Shown here piece after piece: positions 39,189 to 48,636 of a stretch of 64,000 nucleotides of DNA (its first letter is position 1; every line of letters begins with the position of its first letter). A program made the position numbers and the translations under genes. Below the pieces are notes generated by a model that saw only the letters and a program-made list of their open reading frames with translations, did not search any database and was not told the origin of the DNA. Source of the DNA: Opitutaceae bacterium (lineage in GTDB: Bacteria > Verrucomicrobiota > Verrucomicrobiia > Opitutales > Opitutaceae); NCBI GenBank assembly GCA_030648295.1, contig JAUSID010000177.1:62001-126000 (forward strand), in the 5' to 3' direction.

Positions 39189-39926
39189 TCATTTCACCGT
39201 CCGTGCCGTCGCCGCAGCGAACGGGGCCGCTGGCGGCAGCAGATCCACCGCTTTCGAGTGCGTGAGCTCGCGCTCGATTTCGAGGGCGCGTTTTTCGGCC
39301 GCCGCGATCAACTCGGGTTTCTTCAGCTTCTGAATCTGCGCGCGCACGGCGGTTTCGGCCGGGCTTTCGGAGCCGCGCTTTTTCGAGAGCATCAGCCAGG
39401 CGAGTCCTTCGGCGTAATCGCGTTTCACGCCCCGGGCGCTGGCGTAAGCCGCCCCAATGTTGTGAAACGCCTCGGTGACGCCGCCCGCCGCAGCCGCCTT
39501 GAAATAAGCGAGCGCCCGCGCGCGGTCCTGGGCCAGACCAACCCCGTCGTCCAGCAGCATCCCAACGCGAAATGCGGCCGACCCTTCGCCTTTGCGCGCC
39601 GCGCTTTCGAGCAACGTCAGCGCGCGCGTGCGGTCTTGCGGCACCTTGTAGGTGGGATCTCCGCGCAGCAGCATTTCCCCGAGTTGCGCCTGGGCCTTCG
39701 GATTTCCCTTCTCCGCCGCCGCGGTGAGTTCCTTCACATCGGCCCACATCGAGCCGCCGGCACCACCGGTTTTGGACATCAAAACCGGCGCGGAATCACG
39801 CGTCTCCTCGCGAGTACTTTTCTTTGAAGGCGAGGCCGCACGGCACGGCAGCGCACCAACAACGATGATCGCGCAGCCCAAGGCCAGCCGCTGCCGAACA
39901 TCAGCAAAAATGTTCGGACTACCCAT
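39189..39926 (-). CDS. Sel1/TPR-repeat protein, probably exported
   Basis: 245 residues from ATG 39926. A hydrophobic N-terminal segment (RLALGCAIIVVGALPCRAA) looks like a signal peptide. Three Sel1-like repeats follow (KGNPKAQAQLGEMLLRG, KGEGSAAFRVGMLLDDG, GGVTEAFHNIGAAYASARG), then a charged helical tail. Such repeats mediate protein contacts. Partner unknown. Confidence 0.82.
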   Translation of the reverse strand: MGSPNIFADVRQRLALGCAIIVVGALPCRAASPSKKSTREETRDSAPVLMSKTGGAGGSMWADVKELTAAAEKGNPKAQAQLGEMLLRGDPTYKVPQDRTRALTLLESAARKGEGSAAFRVGMLLDDGVGLAQDRARALAYFKAAAAGGVTEAFHNIGAAYASARGVKRDYAEGLAWLMLSKKRGSESPAETAVRAQIQKLKKPELIAAAEKRALEIERELTHSKAVDLLPPAAPFAAATARTVK

Positions 39927-40007
39927 GTGCCATGCGGACCGCAGGAAAAGATACCGGTTTCCTGCCGGACCTAAATTCAGGGCTGGCATCATTGATCTCG
40001 ACCGGAA

Positions 40008-40034
40008 ATGCGGGCCGGAGGCCCGCGCTCCCAG
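40008..40034. repeat. REP-like GC hairpin element
   Basis: ATGCGGGCC-GGA-GGCCCGCGCTCCCAG contains a GCGGGCC/GGCCCGC stem with a 3-base loop, flanked by CTCCCAG. A copy of the same type in the other orientation lies at 62107-62134. Confidence 0.65.
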
Positions 40035-40200
40035 GGGCCAACCGCCGACGGAGTAACCTGCGGTAAAAAATCTCCCCCGTCCAGCCGCGCAGGACCGGGT
40101 CGTTTATACATCACCCACAAATCTCACGCGGATGCGGGCGAGGGTGCGCGCGCTTCCAAGTGGAGCCGCCCTGAAAAACGTGTATTTCGCCGGAGCCGGC

Positions 40201-41292
40201 TTATTCGATCTTTTCGCCCACGACGGTGGCTCCGCCGGTGACCGTCACTTTTTCGAGCACCGCTTTCTTAATCTTCTCCGCCAGCTCGGGCTTTTCCTTC
40301 AGTGCTTGCTTCGCGGCGTCGCGACCCTGGCCGACGAGATTGCCCTCGTACGCGATCCACGCGCCCTTTTTCTCGAGAATCTTGTGTTCGAGTCCGAGGT
40401 CGAGGAGCGAGCCCGTCTGGGAAATGCCCTCGTCGTACATGATGTCGAACTCGCACTCGGTGAACGGCGGCGCGACCTTGTTCTTCACCACTTTGATCTT
40501 GGTGCGGTTGCCGATGACCTTCCCCTCCGGCGTCTTGATCTGATCCTTGCGCCGAATGTCGAGCCGGACCGACGCGAAAAACTTCAACGCCCGTCCGCCC
40601 GAAGTCGTCTCCGGGTTTCCGAACATCACGCCGATCTTCTCACGAATCTGATTGGTGAAGATGCAGACGCAGTTCGTCTTGCTGACCACGGCCGTGAGCC
40701 GGCGCATCGCCTGGCTCATCAACCGCGCCTGCGCGCCCATCGTCATGTCGCCCATCTGGCCATCCAGTTCCGCCCTCGTCGTCAGCGCGGCGACGGAGTC
40801 GAGCACGATCACATCGATCGAATTGGAGCGGATGAGCGTCTCCATGATGTTCAGCGCGTCCTCGCCGCTGTCGGGCTGCGAAACCAGCAGGTCGTCGAGC
40901 TGGACGCCGACGATGCGCGCGAACTTCGGATCCAGCGCGTGCTCGACGTCGATGAAAGCGGCAAGCCCGCCTGCCTTTTGCGCTTCGGCGATCACGCTAA
41001 GACAGAAGGTGGTCTTGCCCGAAGATTCCGGCCCGTAGATCTCGATGATCCGGCCTTTCGGCAACCCGCCGACGCCGAGTGCGAGGTCGACCGCGAGCGA
41101 ACCGGTGGGAAGCGTCTCGACCTTCATCTTCGCATTGCTGCCGAGCCGCATGATGGAGCCTTCGCCGAACTGCTTGGTGATGGCGGACAGTGCGAGCTCG
41201 ATGTTCTTGTCCCGACCGGGGACGACGGCGCCGTTGCCGGCGGCACTGGCGGATTTGTGATCGGCGACCTTGACGGGAGCGGCTTTGGACAT
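40201..41292 (-). CDS. recA: Recombinase RecA
   Basis: 363 residues. Walker [20 protein letters not shown], catalytic [13 protein letters not shown], the L1/L2 DNA-binding region ([20 protein letters not shown]) and the strictly conserved [14 protein letters not shown] are intact. It promotes homologous pairing and LexA cleavage. Single gene; the 240-bp upstream gap contains a GACGTG/CACGTC hairpin (about 41351-41366) but no SOS box I can vouch for. Confidence 0.98.
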   Translation of the reverse strand: MSKAAPVKVADHKSASAAGNGAVVPGRDKNIELALSAITKQFGEGSIMRLGSNAKMKVETLPTGSLAVDLALGVGGLPKGRIIEIYGPESSGKTTFCLSVIAEAQKAGGLAAFIDVEHALDPKFARIVGVQLDDLLVSQPDSGEDALNIMETLIRSNSIDVIVLDSVAALTTRAELDGQMGDMTMGAQARLMSQAMRRLTAVVSKTNCVCIFTNQIREKIGVMFGNPETTSGGRALKFFASVRLDIRRKDQIKTPEGKVIGNRTKIKVVKNKVAPPFTECEFDIMYDEGISQTGSLLDLGLEHKILEKKGAWIAYEGNLVGQGRDAAKQALKEKPELAEKIKKAVLEKVTVTGGATVVGEKIE

Positions 41293-41534
41293 GGCGGGCG
41301 GAATTGACGGACGTTAAAAAGAAGTGGTGACGGACTGGAATCCAGCGAAGACGTGAGGCCACGTCCGACTTGGAAGCAAGCCTACCGTCACCCCAAATCA
41401 GAGTATCGGGGTTATTGTGGCCTGACGATGTGTGGAGTGTTCAAATGCACACGTCAAGCTCGGATTGCCGCCGGGCACCTGCCCGCCAACCCGTATCGTT
41501 CACTCGGATCGAACGATGCCGCGGCTCTCGCGCC

Positions 41535-44054
41535 CTACGGTCGATAGGTGGCGTTGCGCGCCTCTTCTGCGGTATCAGCCGAGAGCAGGGCGACCGCGCG
41601 TCGCACCTGCAGCATCTTCAGCACGCGGCCACGTTCGCTCGTCGGCACGGATTCGGGTATCTCGTCCGCAATATACAAGTGCCGCTCCGGAGGCGTCTGG
41701 CGCGTGAATAGCATCAGGCTGCGATCGATGACGTGATCCTGGATCGCGATGGCGGCATTGCCGGCTGCCCGGGCTGCTCGAGCGTAGAAATTGAGGAAAC
41801 GGCCGAGGGTGTCTCCGAGCACCGGAACGGCCTGCGCGCTGCTGCCGGCGGTTTCAAGCAACGTTCCAAGCGCGGCGAGGGCGGTGCGGGGATTCTGCAA
41901 TTGCTGGTGCGTGGTCCGAAGGGTCTCGAGATTGTCGATTCGCTCACCGATGAACCCCAGCACGGCAATCACCGTTCCCAGCCGCTCGCGCGCCGCCTCG
42001 ATTAGATACGCCCCCTGCTCATTGCCTGTCAGCCGGGCCCGAAGTCTTTCGAGCCGATCGAGTTGGGCGTCGCCCGGTTCAAGCGCTTCCTTGGCCGCGT
42101 TGATGTCGCTGCGCAGGTTCACGACCACCGTCCACATCGGATCGTCCGCGGGCGCACCCAGTTCCTGGAGCACGCGCTCCACGGTGACCGCCGTGCTGCC
42201 TCGGATCCCGCTGATGGAGCGTGCGAGATCGCGCAGTTCATGATCGCAGCGCCCCACCTCGCTCAGCTGTTCGCGAAGGCTGTTGCGCAGTCCCGCGTAT
42301 TCCTGATCAAGTGCAGCGACGCTGTCGCGCAGGCCGCGCAGGCATTGGCCCGCAAGCTCGGCGGCGCGGGGCGAATTCTGATCGTAGGGCAGGTCGGGCA
42401 AACCCGCCTGCATCCGGGAGGGCAGTTGCTGGCGCGCACGATTCGCGGCGGTCCTCACGGCGGCCCAGGCGTCGGCGAGTGAACCCTCGTCCGCCGGGTG
42501 CGCGGCCGCCACGGCCGCGCGGGCGGCGTCGACGGCCGACTGCGCCGAATCAAACGTGCGTTGCGCCTCGCCCAAGGCACGCACAATCGCATCGCGCACT
42601 TCCTGAAGTTCCGCCCGCTGCCGCGGCAGCGCCTCGGCCCGAATGGCGCGCTTTTGTTCGGCGTTCACATCGTCGCTGCGAAGCTGGGCCTCGCTCGTCG
42701 CGACGGCACGCTCCTTTTCGCGCAGCAATTGGTCCGCCGTGACAGCGCCGCGGGCCGTGGCGTCGACGATCCGGAGCGGGCTGCGCTGGAAACGCAGTCC
42801 GCGCCGGGCGGTATCGAGCGCGTCGCGGGCGCGGGCGAGTGCCGCCTCGCGCGTGGCGAGATCCGCCCGGGCGTTCCGGGCGCGTTCACCCGCCTGCTCG
42901 AAATCGATGCGCCGGGTCTGCCACGTTGCCAGCGCGGCCGCGAGCGTGGCCGGGTCGGGCAACGGTTCGGCGGACGCCGGTGGCAGCCGGGCGGCCTGGT
43001 TGCGCAATTCGGTGAACAACGTTTGCGAACGCGCGCGAACCTCGTGATAGCGGACGAGTCGTGTCGTCAGCATCTCACACAGCGCCTGGAGATCGTCTCC
43101 GTGCGCGGCGAGGATGGGCAGCGTATCGTCGAAACGGCGGAAACGCTCCACCGGCTCGGCGCGAACCGCGGCGTCCATGTGGCGGTTGGTTTCGAACTCC
43201 CCGCGCGGGACGAATGCCGGCAGCAGTTGCAGCCAATCGATCGTGTTGGCGTTGGCGTAGGTGATGACCAGGGAGTCGACGCCCTCGACGTTGTAGCGCT
43301 GCCCACGCGCGCGCAGGTCGACCTCCCAATGCGCGTAGATCCAGTTTTGAATCCTCACCGCCTCGGCGTGGCGGCCGCGCTTCTCGTAAAAATCCTGAAG
43401 CACCCACAAAGCGCCGCAAATCCCGCCGCGCCGGTCGAGGAACCGGCGGGTGAGCGCGCCGTAGTCGCGCAGGATCTCATCGAGCATCGAGCGCTCCCGC
43501 CCGGCGAATTGCGCCTGCAATTCCGCCAGGGCGGCGTCGCGTCCCCGACCGTCGGGCTGCGCGCGCACCGGGGCGGCGCGCTGGGCGTGTTCATCGCGCA
43601 GCGTCCGCGACAGCCGGCGCTGCCGCTGCGTCAGCAGCCAGACGGTCCGGCGCGTTTCCTCGAACTGCACCCGCGCGACCTCAGTAATTGCATTCTCGAT
43701 ACACCGGCCCATGCGCGCGCTGAACCCGGACGTGTCGATGCGGCGGGCGTCGAATTCGCGGCGCGCGGCCTCGAGGTTCGCGGCGTTTTCCTCGAGCCTG
43801 GTCCGGTGCCGCCGCAAATCGCCGGTCAATGCCTCCGGGTCCAGCGCGGTGCCATCCGCCTGCTGCGCCGTGCGGGAGATCTCGCGGCGCAAATACGCCT
43901 CGGCGTCGGCGCCGAAACGCTGAAATTCCGCCAGGGTATCGTGGTAACGGCCGTACGTTTCCTCCACCGGCGTGGCACCATGAACGGCCGCCGCGATGCC
44001 GGCCAACGCCGCCACGCACGTCATCGGGCAAAAACGAACCCATCGCGTCGACAT
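41535..44054 (-). CDS. Large secreted helical protein of unknown function
   Basis: 839 residues from ATG 44054, chosen because GGAGG lies nine bases upstream. The N-terminus (RFCPMTCVAALAGIAAAVHGA) reads as a signal peptide. The rest is almost entirely Ala/Arg/Glu/Leu-rich helix with long coiled-coil-prone stretches (about 60-200, 360-560) and no enzyme motif. One short segment with NWIYAHWEVDLRARGQRYNVEG breaks the pattern. It may be a periplasmic scaffold. It lies alone between recA and a transporter gene. Confidence 0.75.
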   Translation of the reverse strand: MSTRWVRFCPMTCVAALAGIAAAVHGATPVEETYGRYHDTLAEFQRFGADAEAYLRREISRTAQQADGTALDPEALTGDLRRHRTRLEENAANLEAARREFDARRIDTSGFSARMGRCIENAITEVARVQFEETRRTVWLLTQRQRRLSRTLRDEHAQRAAPVRAQPDGRGRDAALAELQAQFAGRERSMLDEILRDYGALTRRFLDRRGGICGALWVLQDFYEKRGRHAEAVRIQNWIYAHWEVDLRARGQRYNVEGVDSLVITYANANTIDWLQLLPAFVPRGEFETNRHMDAAVRAEPVERFRRFDDTLPILAAHGDDLQALCEMLTTRLVRYHEVRARSQTLFTELRNQAARLPPASAEPLPDPATLAAALATWQTRRIDFEQAGERARNARADLATREAALARARDALDTARRGLRFQRSPLRIVDATARGAVTADQLLREKERAVATSEAQLRSDDVNAEQKRAIRAEALPRQRAELQEVRDAIVRALGEAQRTFDSAQSAVDAARAAVAAAHPADEGSLADAWAAVRTAANRARQQLPSRMQAGLPDLPYDQNSPRAAELAGQCLRGLRDSVAALDQEYAGLRNSLREQLSEVGRCDHELRDLARSISGIRGSTAVTVERVLQELGAPADDPMWTVVVNLRSDINAAKEALEPGDAQLDRLERLRARLTGNEQGAYLIEAARERLGTVIAVLGFIGERIDNLETLRTTHQQLQNPRTALAALGTLLETAGSSAQAVPVLGDTLGRFLNFYARAARAAGNAAIAIQDHVIDRSLMLFTRQTPPERHLYIADEIPESVPTSERGRVLKMLQVRRAVALLSADTAEEARNATYRP

Positions 44055-44184
44055 CGGGGTAACCTCCAGTTGGGGTGGGTTGAAGGGGACGGTGCAACTC
44101 AGAGCACCGCGCGATGGCAGGGTCAAGCGGCACGGATGCTGCGACCTTGCGCCGTCTTGATCCCGCCAGCCGTGCTCAGCCCGC

Positions 44185-45405
44185 TTATATGCTCATCCAC
44201 GCCACGCCCAGCAGCAGGCTGAGAATCGCGATGGGGGTGCCGGCCTTGAGGTATTCGACGAACGAAAGATGGACGCCGCGGCCGCGCGCGATTTCGGCCA
44301 CGATCAGGTTGGCGACTGATCCGAGCAGCGTGAGGTTGCCCGCGAGCGTCGTCGCCATCGCGAGCGTCAGCCAGGCATCGTGCGGATTTGCGAGCGTCGG
44401 CACAATGGGGCGAAAGAGCATGACCGCAGGAACATTCGAAACGAGGTTGCTCAGAATCACCGACACCGCGGTCAGCGATGCCGGCCCGCCGTCGGCAAAT
44501 GGCGCGAGCGCGGCGAACAGGTGACGGCCCAGACCGGAGGCCCCAATCGCGCCGGTCACCACGAAGAGCGACGCGAAAAACACCAGCAGCGACCAATCGA
44601 TTTCCTGGAAAACATGCGCCGGATCCGTGCGCCGCGTGATGAGCAGGATCGCCGCCGCCAGCGCCGCCGCCAGGGGAACGGGCGTGCCGGCGATCAGCGC
44701 CCCAAGCATCAGCGCGGTGGCAAAAAGCGCCTTGCGCAGTCGCGGCCGTTTCACCTCCGGTTCGAAATGGTACGTCTCGGTGAATTTTTCGCGGCGGAAA
44801 TCGCCGCGATAAACGACGACGATGACCACCCAGATGATCGCGAGGCCCAGCAGCGCAATCGGCCCGAGTTCGAGCGTGAAATCCACGAAGCTGATCCCGG
44901 ATGAAATTCCGACCAGCATGTTTTGCGGATTGCCGGTGATCGTGCCGACCGACCCGATGTTGGCCGCGGTCACGAGCGCGACGAGGTAGGGCAGGGGATT
45001 CCGGCGCAACGCCGCCGCGATATCGAGGATCAGCGGCGTGAACACGAGGACGATCGTGTCGTTGAGAAACACCGCCGAGAACAGGCCGGACACGGCGATG
45101 ATCAACCCCAGCAGCATTCGCGGGGTCCGGGCAAACTGGAGCACCTTTGCGGTGACGAGATGAAAAAATCCCGCCATCCGCAGATTCACGTTCAACACCA
45201 TCATCCCGAAAAGCAGCAGGATCGTGTTCCAATCCACTGCAGCATAAGCCTGCTCCAGCGACAGCACCCCCAACGAAACGAGAAACGTCGCGCCCACGAG
45301 CGCAATCGTGGCGCGGTTCATCTTCAGCCACGGCCAGCGGCCAATCGCCACGCCCATGAGCGTCGCGACGATGATGATGCCGGCGAGGATCGTGACGCCG
45401 CTCAT
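44185..45405 (-). CDS. ArsB/NhaD-type ion transporter (IT superfamily)
   Basis: 406 residues with ten or more membrane helices. AANIGSVGTITGNPQNMLVG and NLVSNVPAVMLFRP are the two re-entrant-loop motifs of the ArsB/CitMHS group, symmetrical in the two halves. Members carry arsenite, Na+/H+ or di- and tricarboxylates. No ars genes are near, so anion or Na+ exchange are open. Confidence 0.85.
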   Translation of the reverse strand: MSGVTILAGIIIVATLMGVAIGRWPWLKMNRATIALVGATFLVSLGVLSLEQAYAAVDWNTILLLFGMMVLNVNLRMAGFFHLVTAKVLQFARTPRMLLGLIIAVSGLFSAVFLNDTIVLVFTPLILDIAAALRRNPLPYLVALVTAANIGSVGTITGNPQNMLVGISSGISFVDFTLELGPIALLGLAIIWVVIVVVYRGDFRREKFTETYHFEPEVKRPRLRKALFATALMLGALIAGTPVPLAAALAAAILLITRRTDPAHVFQEIDWSLLVFFASLFVVTGAIGASGLGRHLFAALAPFADGGPASLTAVSVILSNLVSNVPAVMLFRPIVPTLANPHDAWLTLAMATTLAGNLTLLGSVANLIVAEIARGRGVHLSFVEYLKAGTPIAILSLLLGVAWMSI

Positions 45406-45634
45406 CTCGGACCCTCAGCCGTCCATGGCGAGCGCAGGGGACCGTGTGCACCGGCAATCAGGTTGGCGGTGAAAACATCCTTCATTGTTGGCCGAGCGTG
45501 GCGATGCCCGCGCCGGTGACAATCGCGGCGTACCCGGGCGGGCTTTAACCGAGGGGGCGACGGTGCTGGAGCAGGTCCCGCGGGAAGAGCGGTGTTTGAG
45601 GTCTGCCGGCGGCGGCGTTCGGCCGCGTCGCCAC

Positions 45635-46627
45635 TCAGAGCCGGTAGTATTCGCGAAACCACGCCACAAAGCGGCGCAGGCCTTCCTCCAGTGGCACTTT
45701 CGGCGCGAAACCGATGGCGGCCTGAATCCGGGTGAGATCGGCACAGGTCTCAAACATGTCGCCCGGCTGTGGCGGAAGCAGTTCCGTCTTGGCCGGCCGC
45801 TCGAGCAACTGCTCGAGCATGCGCACGAAAAGCAGCGTCTCCACGGGGCGATGATGCCCAAGGTTGAAAATCCGCGGCGGCCACGGCGTTGAACCAATTT
45901 CCGCCGGGTTCGGCGGCGGCGGATAAAGCAGCACCTTCACCACGCCATCGACAATGTCGTCTATATAAGTGAAGTCGCGCAGGTTTTTGCCGCCGTTGAA
46001 GAGTTTCAGCGGCGTTCCCTCGCAAATCGCGCGCGCGAATATCGTCGGCGCCATGTCGGGCCGGCCCCACGGCCCATACACGGTGAAGAACCGCAGGCCG
46101 GTGGCGTTGAGGCCGTGATTCAGCGCGTAACTGTGCGCCATCAGCTCGTTCGCCTTTTTCGTCGCCGCGTAGTACGAGAGCGGCTGATCCGTGTTGTCGT
46201 CCTCGCGAAACGGCGGTTTGGCGCCCGCACCGTAGACGCTGCTGCTCGAGGCGAACACGAGATGTTTCGGCCGCGTTTGCCGGCAGGCTTCGAGCACGGT
46301 CGCAAATCCGTCGAGATTGGCGCGCGTGTAGGCGGCGGGATTTTCCATGCTGTGGCGCACGCCCGGCTGTGCTCCGAGGTGCACGACGTACTCGGGTTTA
46401 AAATGAGCCACCAGCGCCGGAAATTTCTCTGCGTCGGCGAAATCCGCCTGCAGGAAGCGAAATTTCTCCAATGGGGCAAGCTGCTCCAGCCGCGCGCGCT
46501 TGAGCGCCACATCGTAGTAGGGGCTCAGGTTATCCACGCCGAGCACGTCACATTGCTTCGTTTCCGCGAGACGTCGCGCGACATGATGGCCAACGAACCC
46601 CGCCGCACCGGTGACGAGCACTTTCAT
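45635..46627 (-). CDS. NAD-dependent nucleotide-sugar epimerase, UDP-glucuronate 4-epimerase type
   Basis: 330 residues. TGAAGFVGHHVARRL binds NAD, DNLSPYYDVALKRARLEQL is a segment typical of UDP-glucuronate 4-epimerases, and catalytic Tyr/Lys occur in SYYAATKKANE after SSSSVYG. It would supply UDP-galacturonate for surface polysaccharide. No glycosyltransferase genes are adjacent. Confidence 0.88.
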   Translation of the reverse strand: MKVLVTGAAGFVGHHVARRLAETKQCDVLGVDNLSPYYDVALKRARLEQLAPLEKFRFLQADFADAEKFPALVAHFKPEYVVHLGAQPGVRHSMENPAAYTRANLDGFATVLEACRQTRPKHLVFASSSSVYGAGAKPPFREDDNTDQPLSYYAATKKANELMAHSYALNHGLNATGLRFFTVYGPWGRPDMAPTIFARAICEGTPLKLFNGGKNLRDFTYIDDIVDGVVKVLLYPPPPNPAEIGSTPWPPRIFNLGHHRPVETLLFVRMLEQLLERPAKTELLPPQPGDMFETCADLTRIQAAIGFAPKVPLEEGLRRFVAWFREYYRL

Positions 46628-46735
46628 CTGGCGCGTGATAGGCCAACGAGCGGTGCGGGGCTAGCAAAATGGCATGGGTTGCGACGACCGTCGGGTTGAG
46701 AAACCGCGAATTGACCGGCCGCGTTACGGCCCGCG

Positions 46736-46910
46736 CTACTTTTTCTTCTTCGCTTTCCGCGCCGCGGCCTTCGCGGCCCGGCCTTCACCTTCTTCCGCCC
46801 CGCCGGCCGATGCCGCGAGCGCCGGCTTGTTTTCCTTCGGCAACATCGCGGCGAGTTCCTTCGTCGTTCGCTCGTATTCGGGTTTCGCGGCGAGGTTCGT
46901 CCATTCGTCA
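46736..46910 (-). pseudogene. Sulfatase C-terminal remnant
   Basis: On the minus strand from about 46910, EWTNLAAKPEYERTTKEL and the following LAAMLPKENKPAL match the typical C-terminus of secreted formylglycine sulfatases, then a Lys/Ala tail to the stop. Nothing of the catalytic body is present upstream; the match begins at a perfect 18-bp palindrome. It reads as the tail of a deleted gene. Confidence 0.6.
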
Positions 46911-46928
46911 CTCTGCTGGCCAGCAGAG
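46911..46928. repeat. Perfect 18-bp palindrome at a gene-remnant junction
   Basis: CTCTGCTGGCCAGCAGAG is its own reverse complement. It sits exactly where the sulfatase tail stops matching, between two gene remnants. Confidence 0.8.
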
Positions 46929-46982
46929 CGCCACCGACTACGCGGATGCGCCCTCGCTGCTCTTCCGAACTCGCCATTCGTA

Positions 46983-47893
46983 CTACCGCCGCTCGAGCTC
47001 GAGCAGGTGAAACGTCGTGTCGGCTCCGCCCGCATGCCGAAGCGCAAGATCGCCGCCGCCGGCGAGCCGGTGATCCCAGACCGCATCGGGTAACACCATC
47101 GTGACGGCTTTCCATTCGCCGGAATTAGTCACCTCCACCGTGCGCGCAATTTTCTCCCCTGCGGCGGTCGCATACACGAGCTGCCATTGGCCGGCGTCGC
47201 GATCGAGGTAGACCACGCGCAACTGCACCGCCGCCCCCATCGCAGGCTTTTCGAAAAATCCATCGGCGATCCCAAAGCTCATCGTCTTTCGCCCCGCCGC
47301 GGCATCGAACCGCCGCGCAAAAAGGCTGTACGGGTGCTTCGCCGGGTCGACGTGCCAGAGTCCCACGCTGGTTTCCTCCGGTCGCAGCTGCGTCAGGTGC
47401 CGCTCGAAATTTCCCGGCCAGATCCGCCAGCCGACATCATTCTGATCATCGGCCTGCCGGTTGCGCATCCCGCCGCCGAGCGCCTTGTCGGGATCCCCCT
47501 GGCGCGCGCCGCACCGCGCGAATTCCATTGCGATGGCGAGATAACGCGCGCGGTTGCTTTTCTCGGCGCGACCGAATTTCTCCTCCGGAAACGCGGTCGT
47601 ATCCGAGGCGTCGAGACCACGCCGCAGCGCACAAAACGCCACCGGGCTGCCGGCGGCATCGTTGTGTCCAGCGTAGCGGTTGAACAGTCGCACGGTCTCG
47701 CCCAGCGGCTGGGTCGTGAGCGCATTGATTGGAAGATCAGCGGCTTGAGCGATCCTCGAGGTGCCGCCCTCGCCGACCCCGCCGCATCGTCGCGCCGAGC
47801 GGCACCCGGCGCAATGGTTGGCGCCGCGCCGCTGCAGGTAGCAGCGAAACCCAACGCGATCAGGCCGCCCGAGGTGAGCTGGAAGGCAGACAT
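46983..47893 (-). pseudogene. Frameshifted secreted protein, C-terminal part of a putative glycan-related protein
   Basis: A signal peptide starts at ATG 47893 (SAFQLTSGGLIALGFAATCSG) and the frame then continues without protein-like sense; from about 47780 a second frame carries a convincing sequence, RIAQAADLPINALTTQPLG, then GLDASDTTAFPEEKFG, NDVGWRIWPGNFERHLTQL and SVGLWHVDPAKHPYSLFARR to the stop. Joining them requires a frameshift near 47770-47800. I recall similar C-termini in large verrucomicrobial and planctomycete proteins of uncertain function, so an N-terminal catalytic part may also be missing. Confidence 0.5.
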
Positions 47894-48180
47894 CACCTTC
47901 CTCTGTCGTTCGCTCGCCTCAGGTGCGAGCACGTTTTGCGGCGGTGCTGCTCGTCGAGAATTTCGGCCGCCGGCCGGAATGCGGGCGTGCCCGCAGGCAC
48001 GCAACTGCGGCCGGGTTCGGGCGTTCGACTCCCGCGGTGATCGCCAGTCTCGACTGTGATCAACGGCTGGCGCGCAAGCGCTATGACGAGAATGTCAGAA
48101 AAAATTCGAAGACGGTGCTTGATCGGCGAAAAGCAGGCCCTTTACCTTGCGCCGCTTTTGCCTCCGCATACCGTCACCGC

Positions 48181-48516
48181 ATGAAGATCAAAGCCTATCT
48201 CAAGCCGCACTGCGGCTGGTCCAACGGGGTGCGCGCGATCATGCGCAAATACAGCCTTCCGTTCGAGGACATCGACATCATCAACAACCGCGTGAATTAC
48301 GCGGAGATGGTGCAGAAGTCTGGCCAGCCGCTTTCGCCGTGCGTCGAGATCGATGGCGTGATGCTTGCTGATGTCTCGGGCGAGGAAGTCGAAAATTATC
48401 TGCTCAGCAACGATCTGGTGAAACCGACTGAACTCCCCGCCGAAGCGCCGACCAACGCGGCGTGCTCGGACGATGAGCACGCCAAAATGGCCACGAAAAC
48501 GATCCGCTTTTTCTAA
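48181..48516 (+). CDS. Glutaredoxin-family protein
   Basis: 111 residues from ATG 48181. MKIKAYLKPHCGWSNGVRAI carries CGWS in place of the CPYC motif, so it is a monothiol-like form; SPCVEIDGVMLADVSGEEVENYL matches the glutathione-binding half with the cis-Pro. The C-terminal 25 residues are an extension with one Cys. It may act in redox repair or Fe-S handling. A good terminator follows, separating it from gltB. Confidence 0.82.
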   Translation: MKIKAYLKPHCGWSNGVRAIMRKYSLPFEDIDIINNRVNYAEMVQKSGQPLSPCVEIDGVMLADVSGEEVENYLLSNDLVKPTELPAEAPTNAACSDDEHAKMATKTIRFF

Positions 48517-48553
48517 AAGCAACACTGAGAGCACTCCAGACCTAACACTCTCC

Positions 48554-48588
48554 GGGCCGCTCTCGCCACTACGAGACGGCCCTTTTTT
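48554..48588 (+). terminator. Rho-independent terminator after the glutaredoxin gene
   Basis: GGGCCG-C-TCTCG pairs with CGAGA-CGGCCC around a six-base loop and is followed by six T residues. It ends 49 bp before the gltB start. Confidence 0.85.
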
Positions 48589-48636
48589 ACGCCCGCGCTT
48601 CAAGACCTGCTCCCCCTTTCCGATCTTACGCCACCT

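Noticed and set aside
41437-41456. Possible SOS/LexA operator upstream of recA (GTGTTCAAATGCACAC region)
   Set aside because: Only four-base arms pair, and it matches no LexA consensus I can name with confidence.
45402-45662. Small minus-strand frame overlapping the transporter start by ATGA
   Set aside because: Arg/Pro-rich N-terminus and only about 27 plausible residues after an internal Met; no homology recognised and no SD.
46526-46537. DnaA-box-like TTATCCACG
   Set aside because: A single imperfect box inside the epimerase gene with no cluster or AT-rich region; not evidence of an origin.
47187-48059. Plus-strand 290-codon frame opposite the decayed secreted gene
   Set aside because: The minus-strand sequence is clearly the more protein-like (WRIWPGNFERHLTQL, SVGLWHVDP); the plus frame is its shadow.
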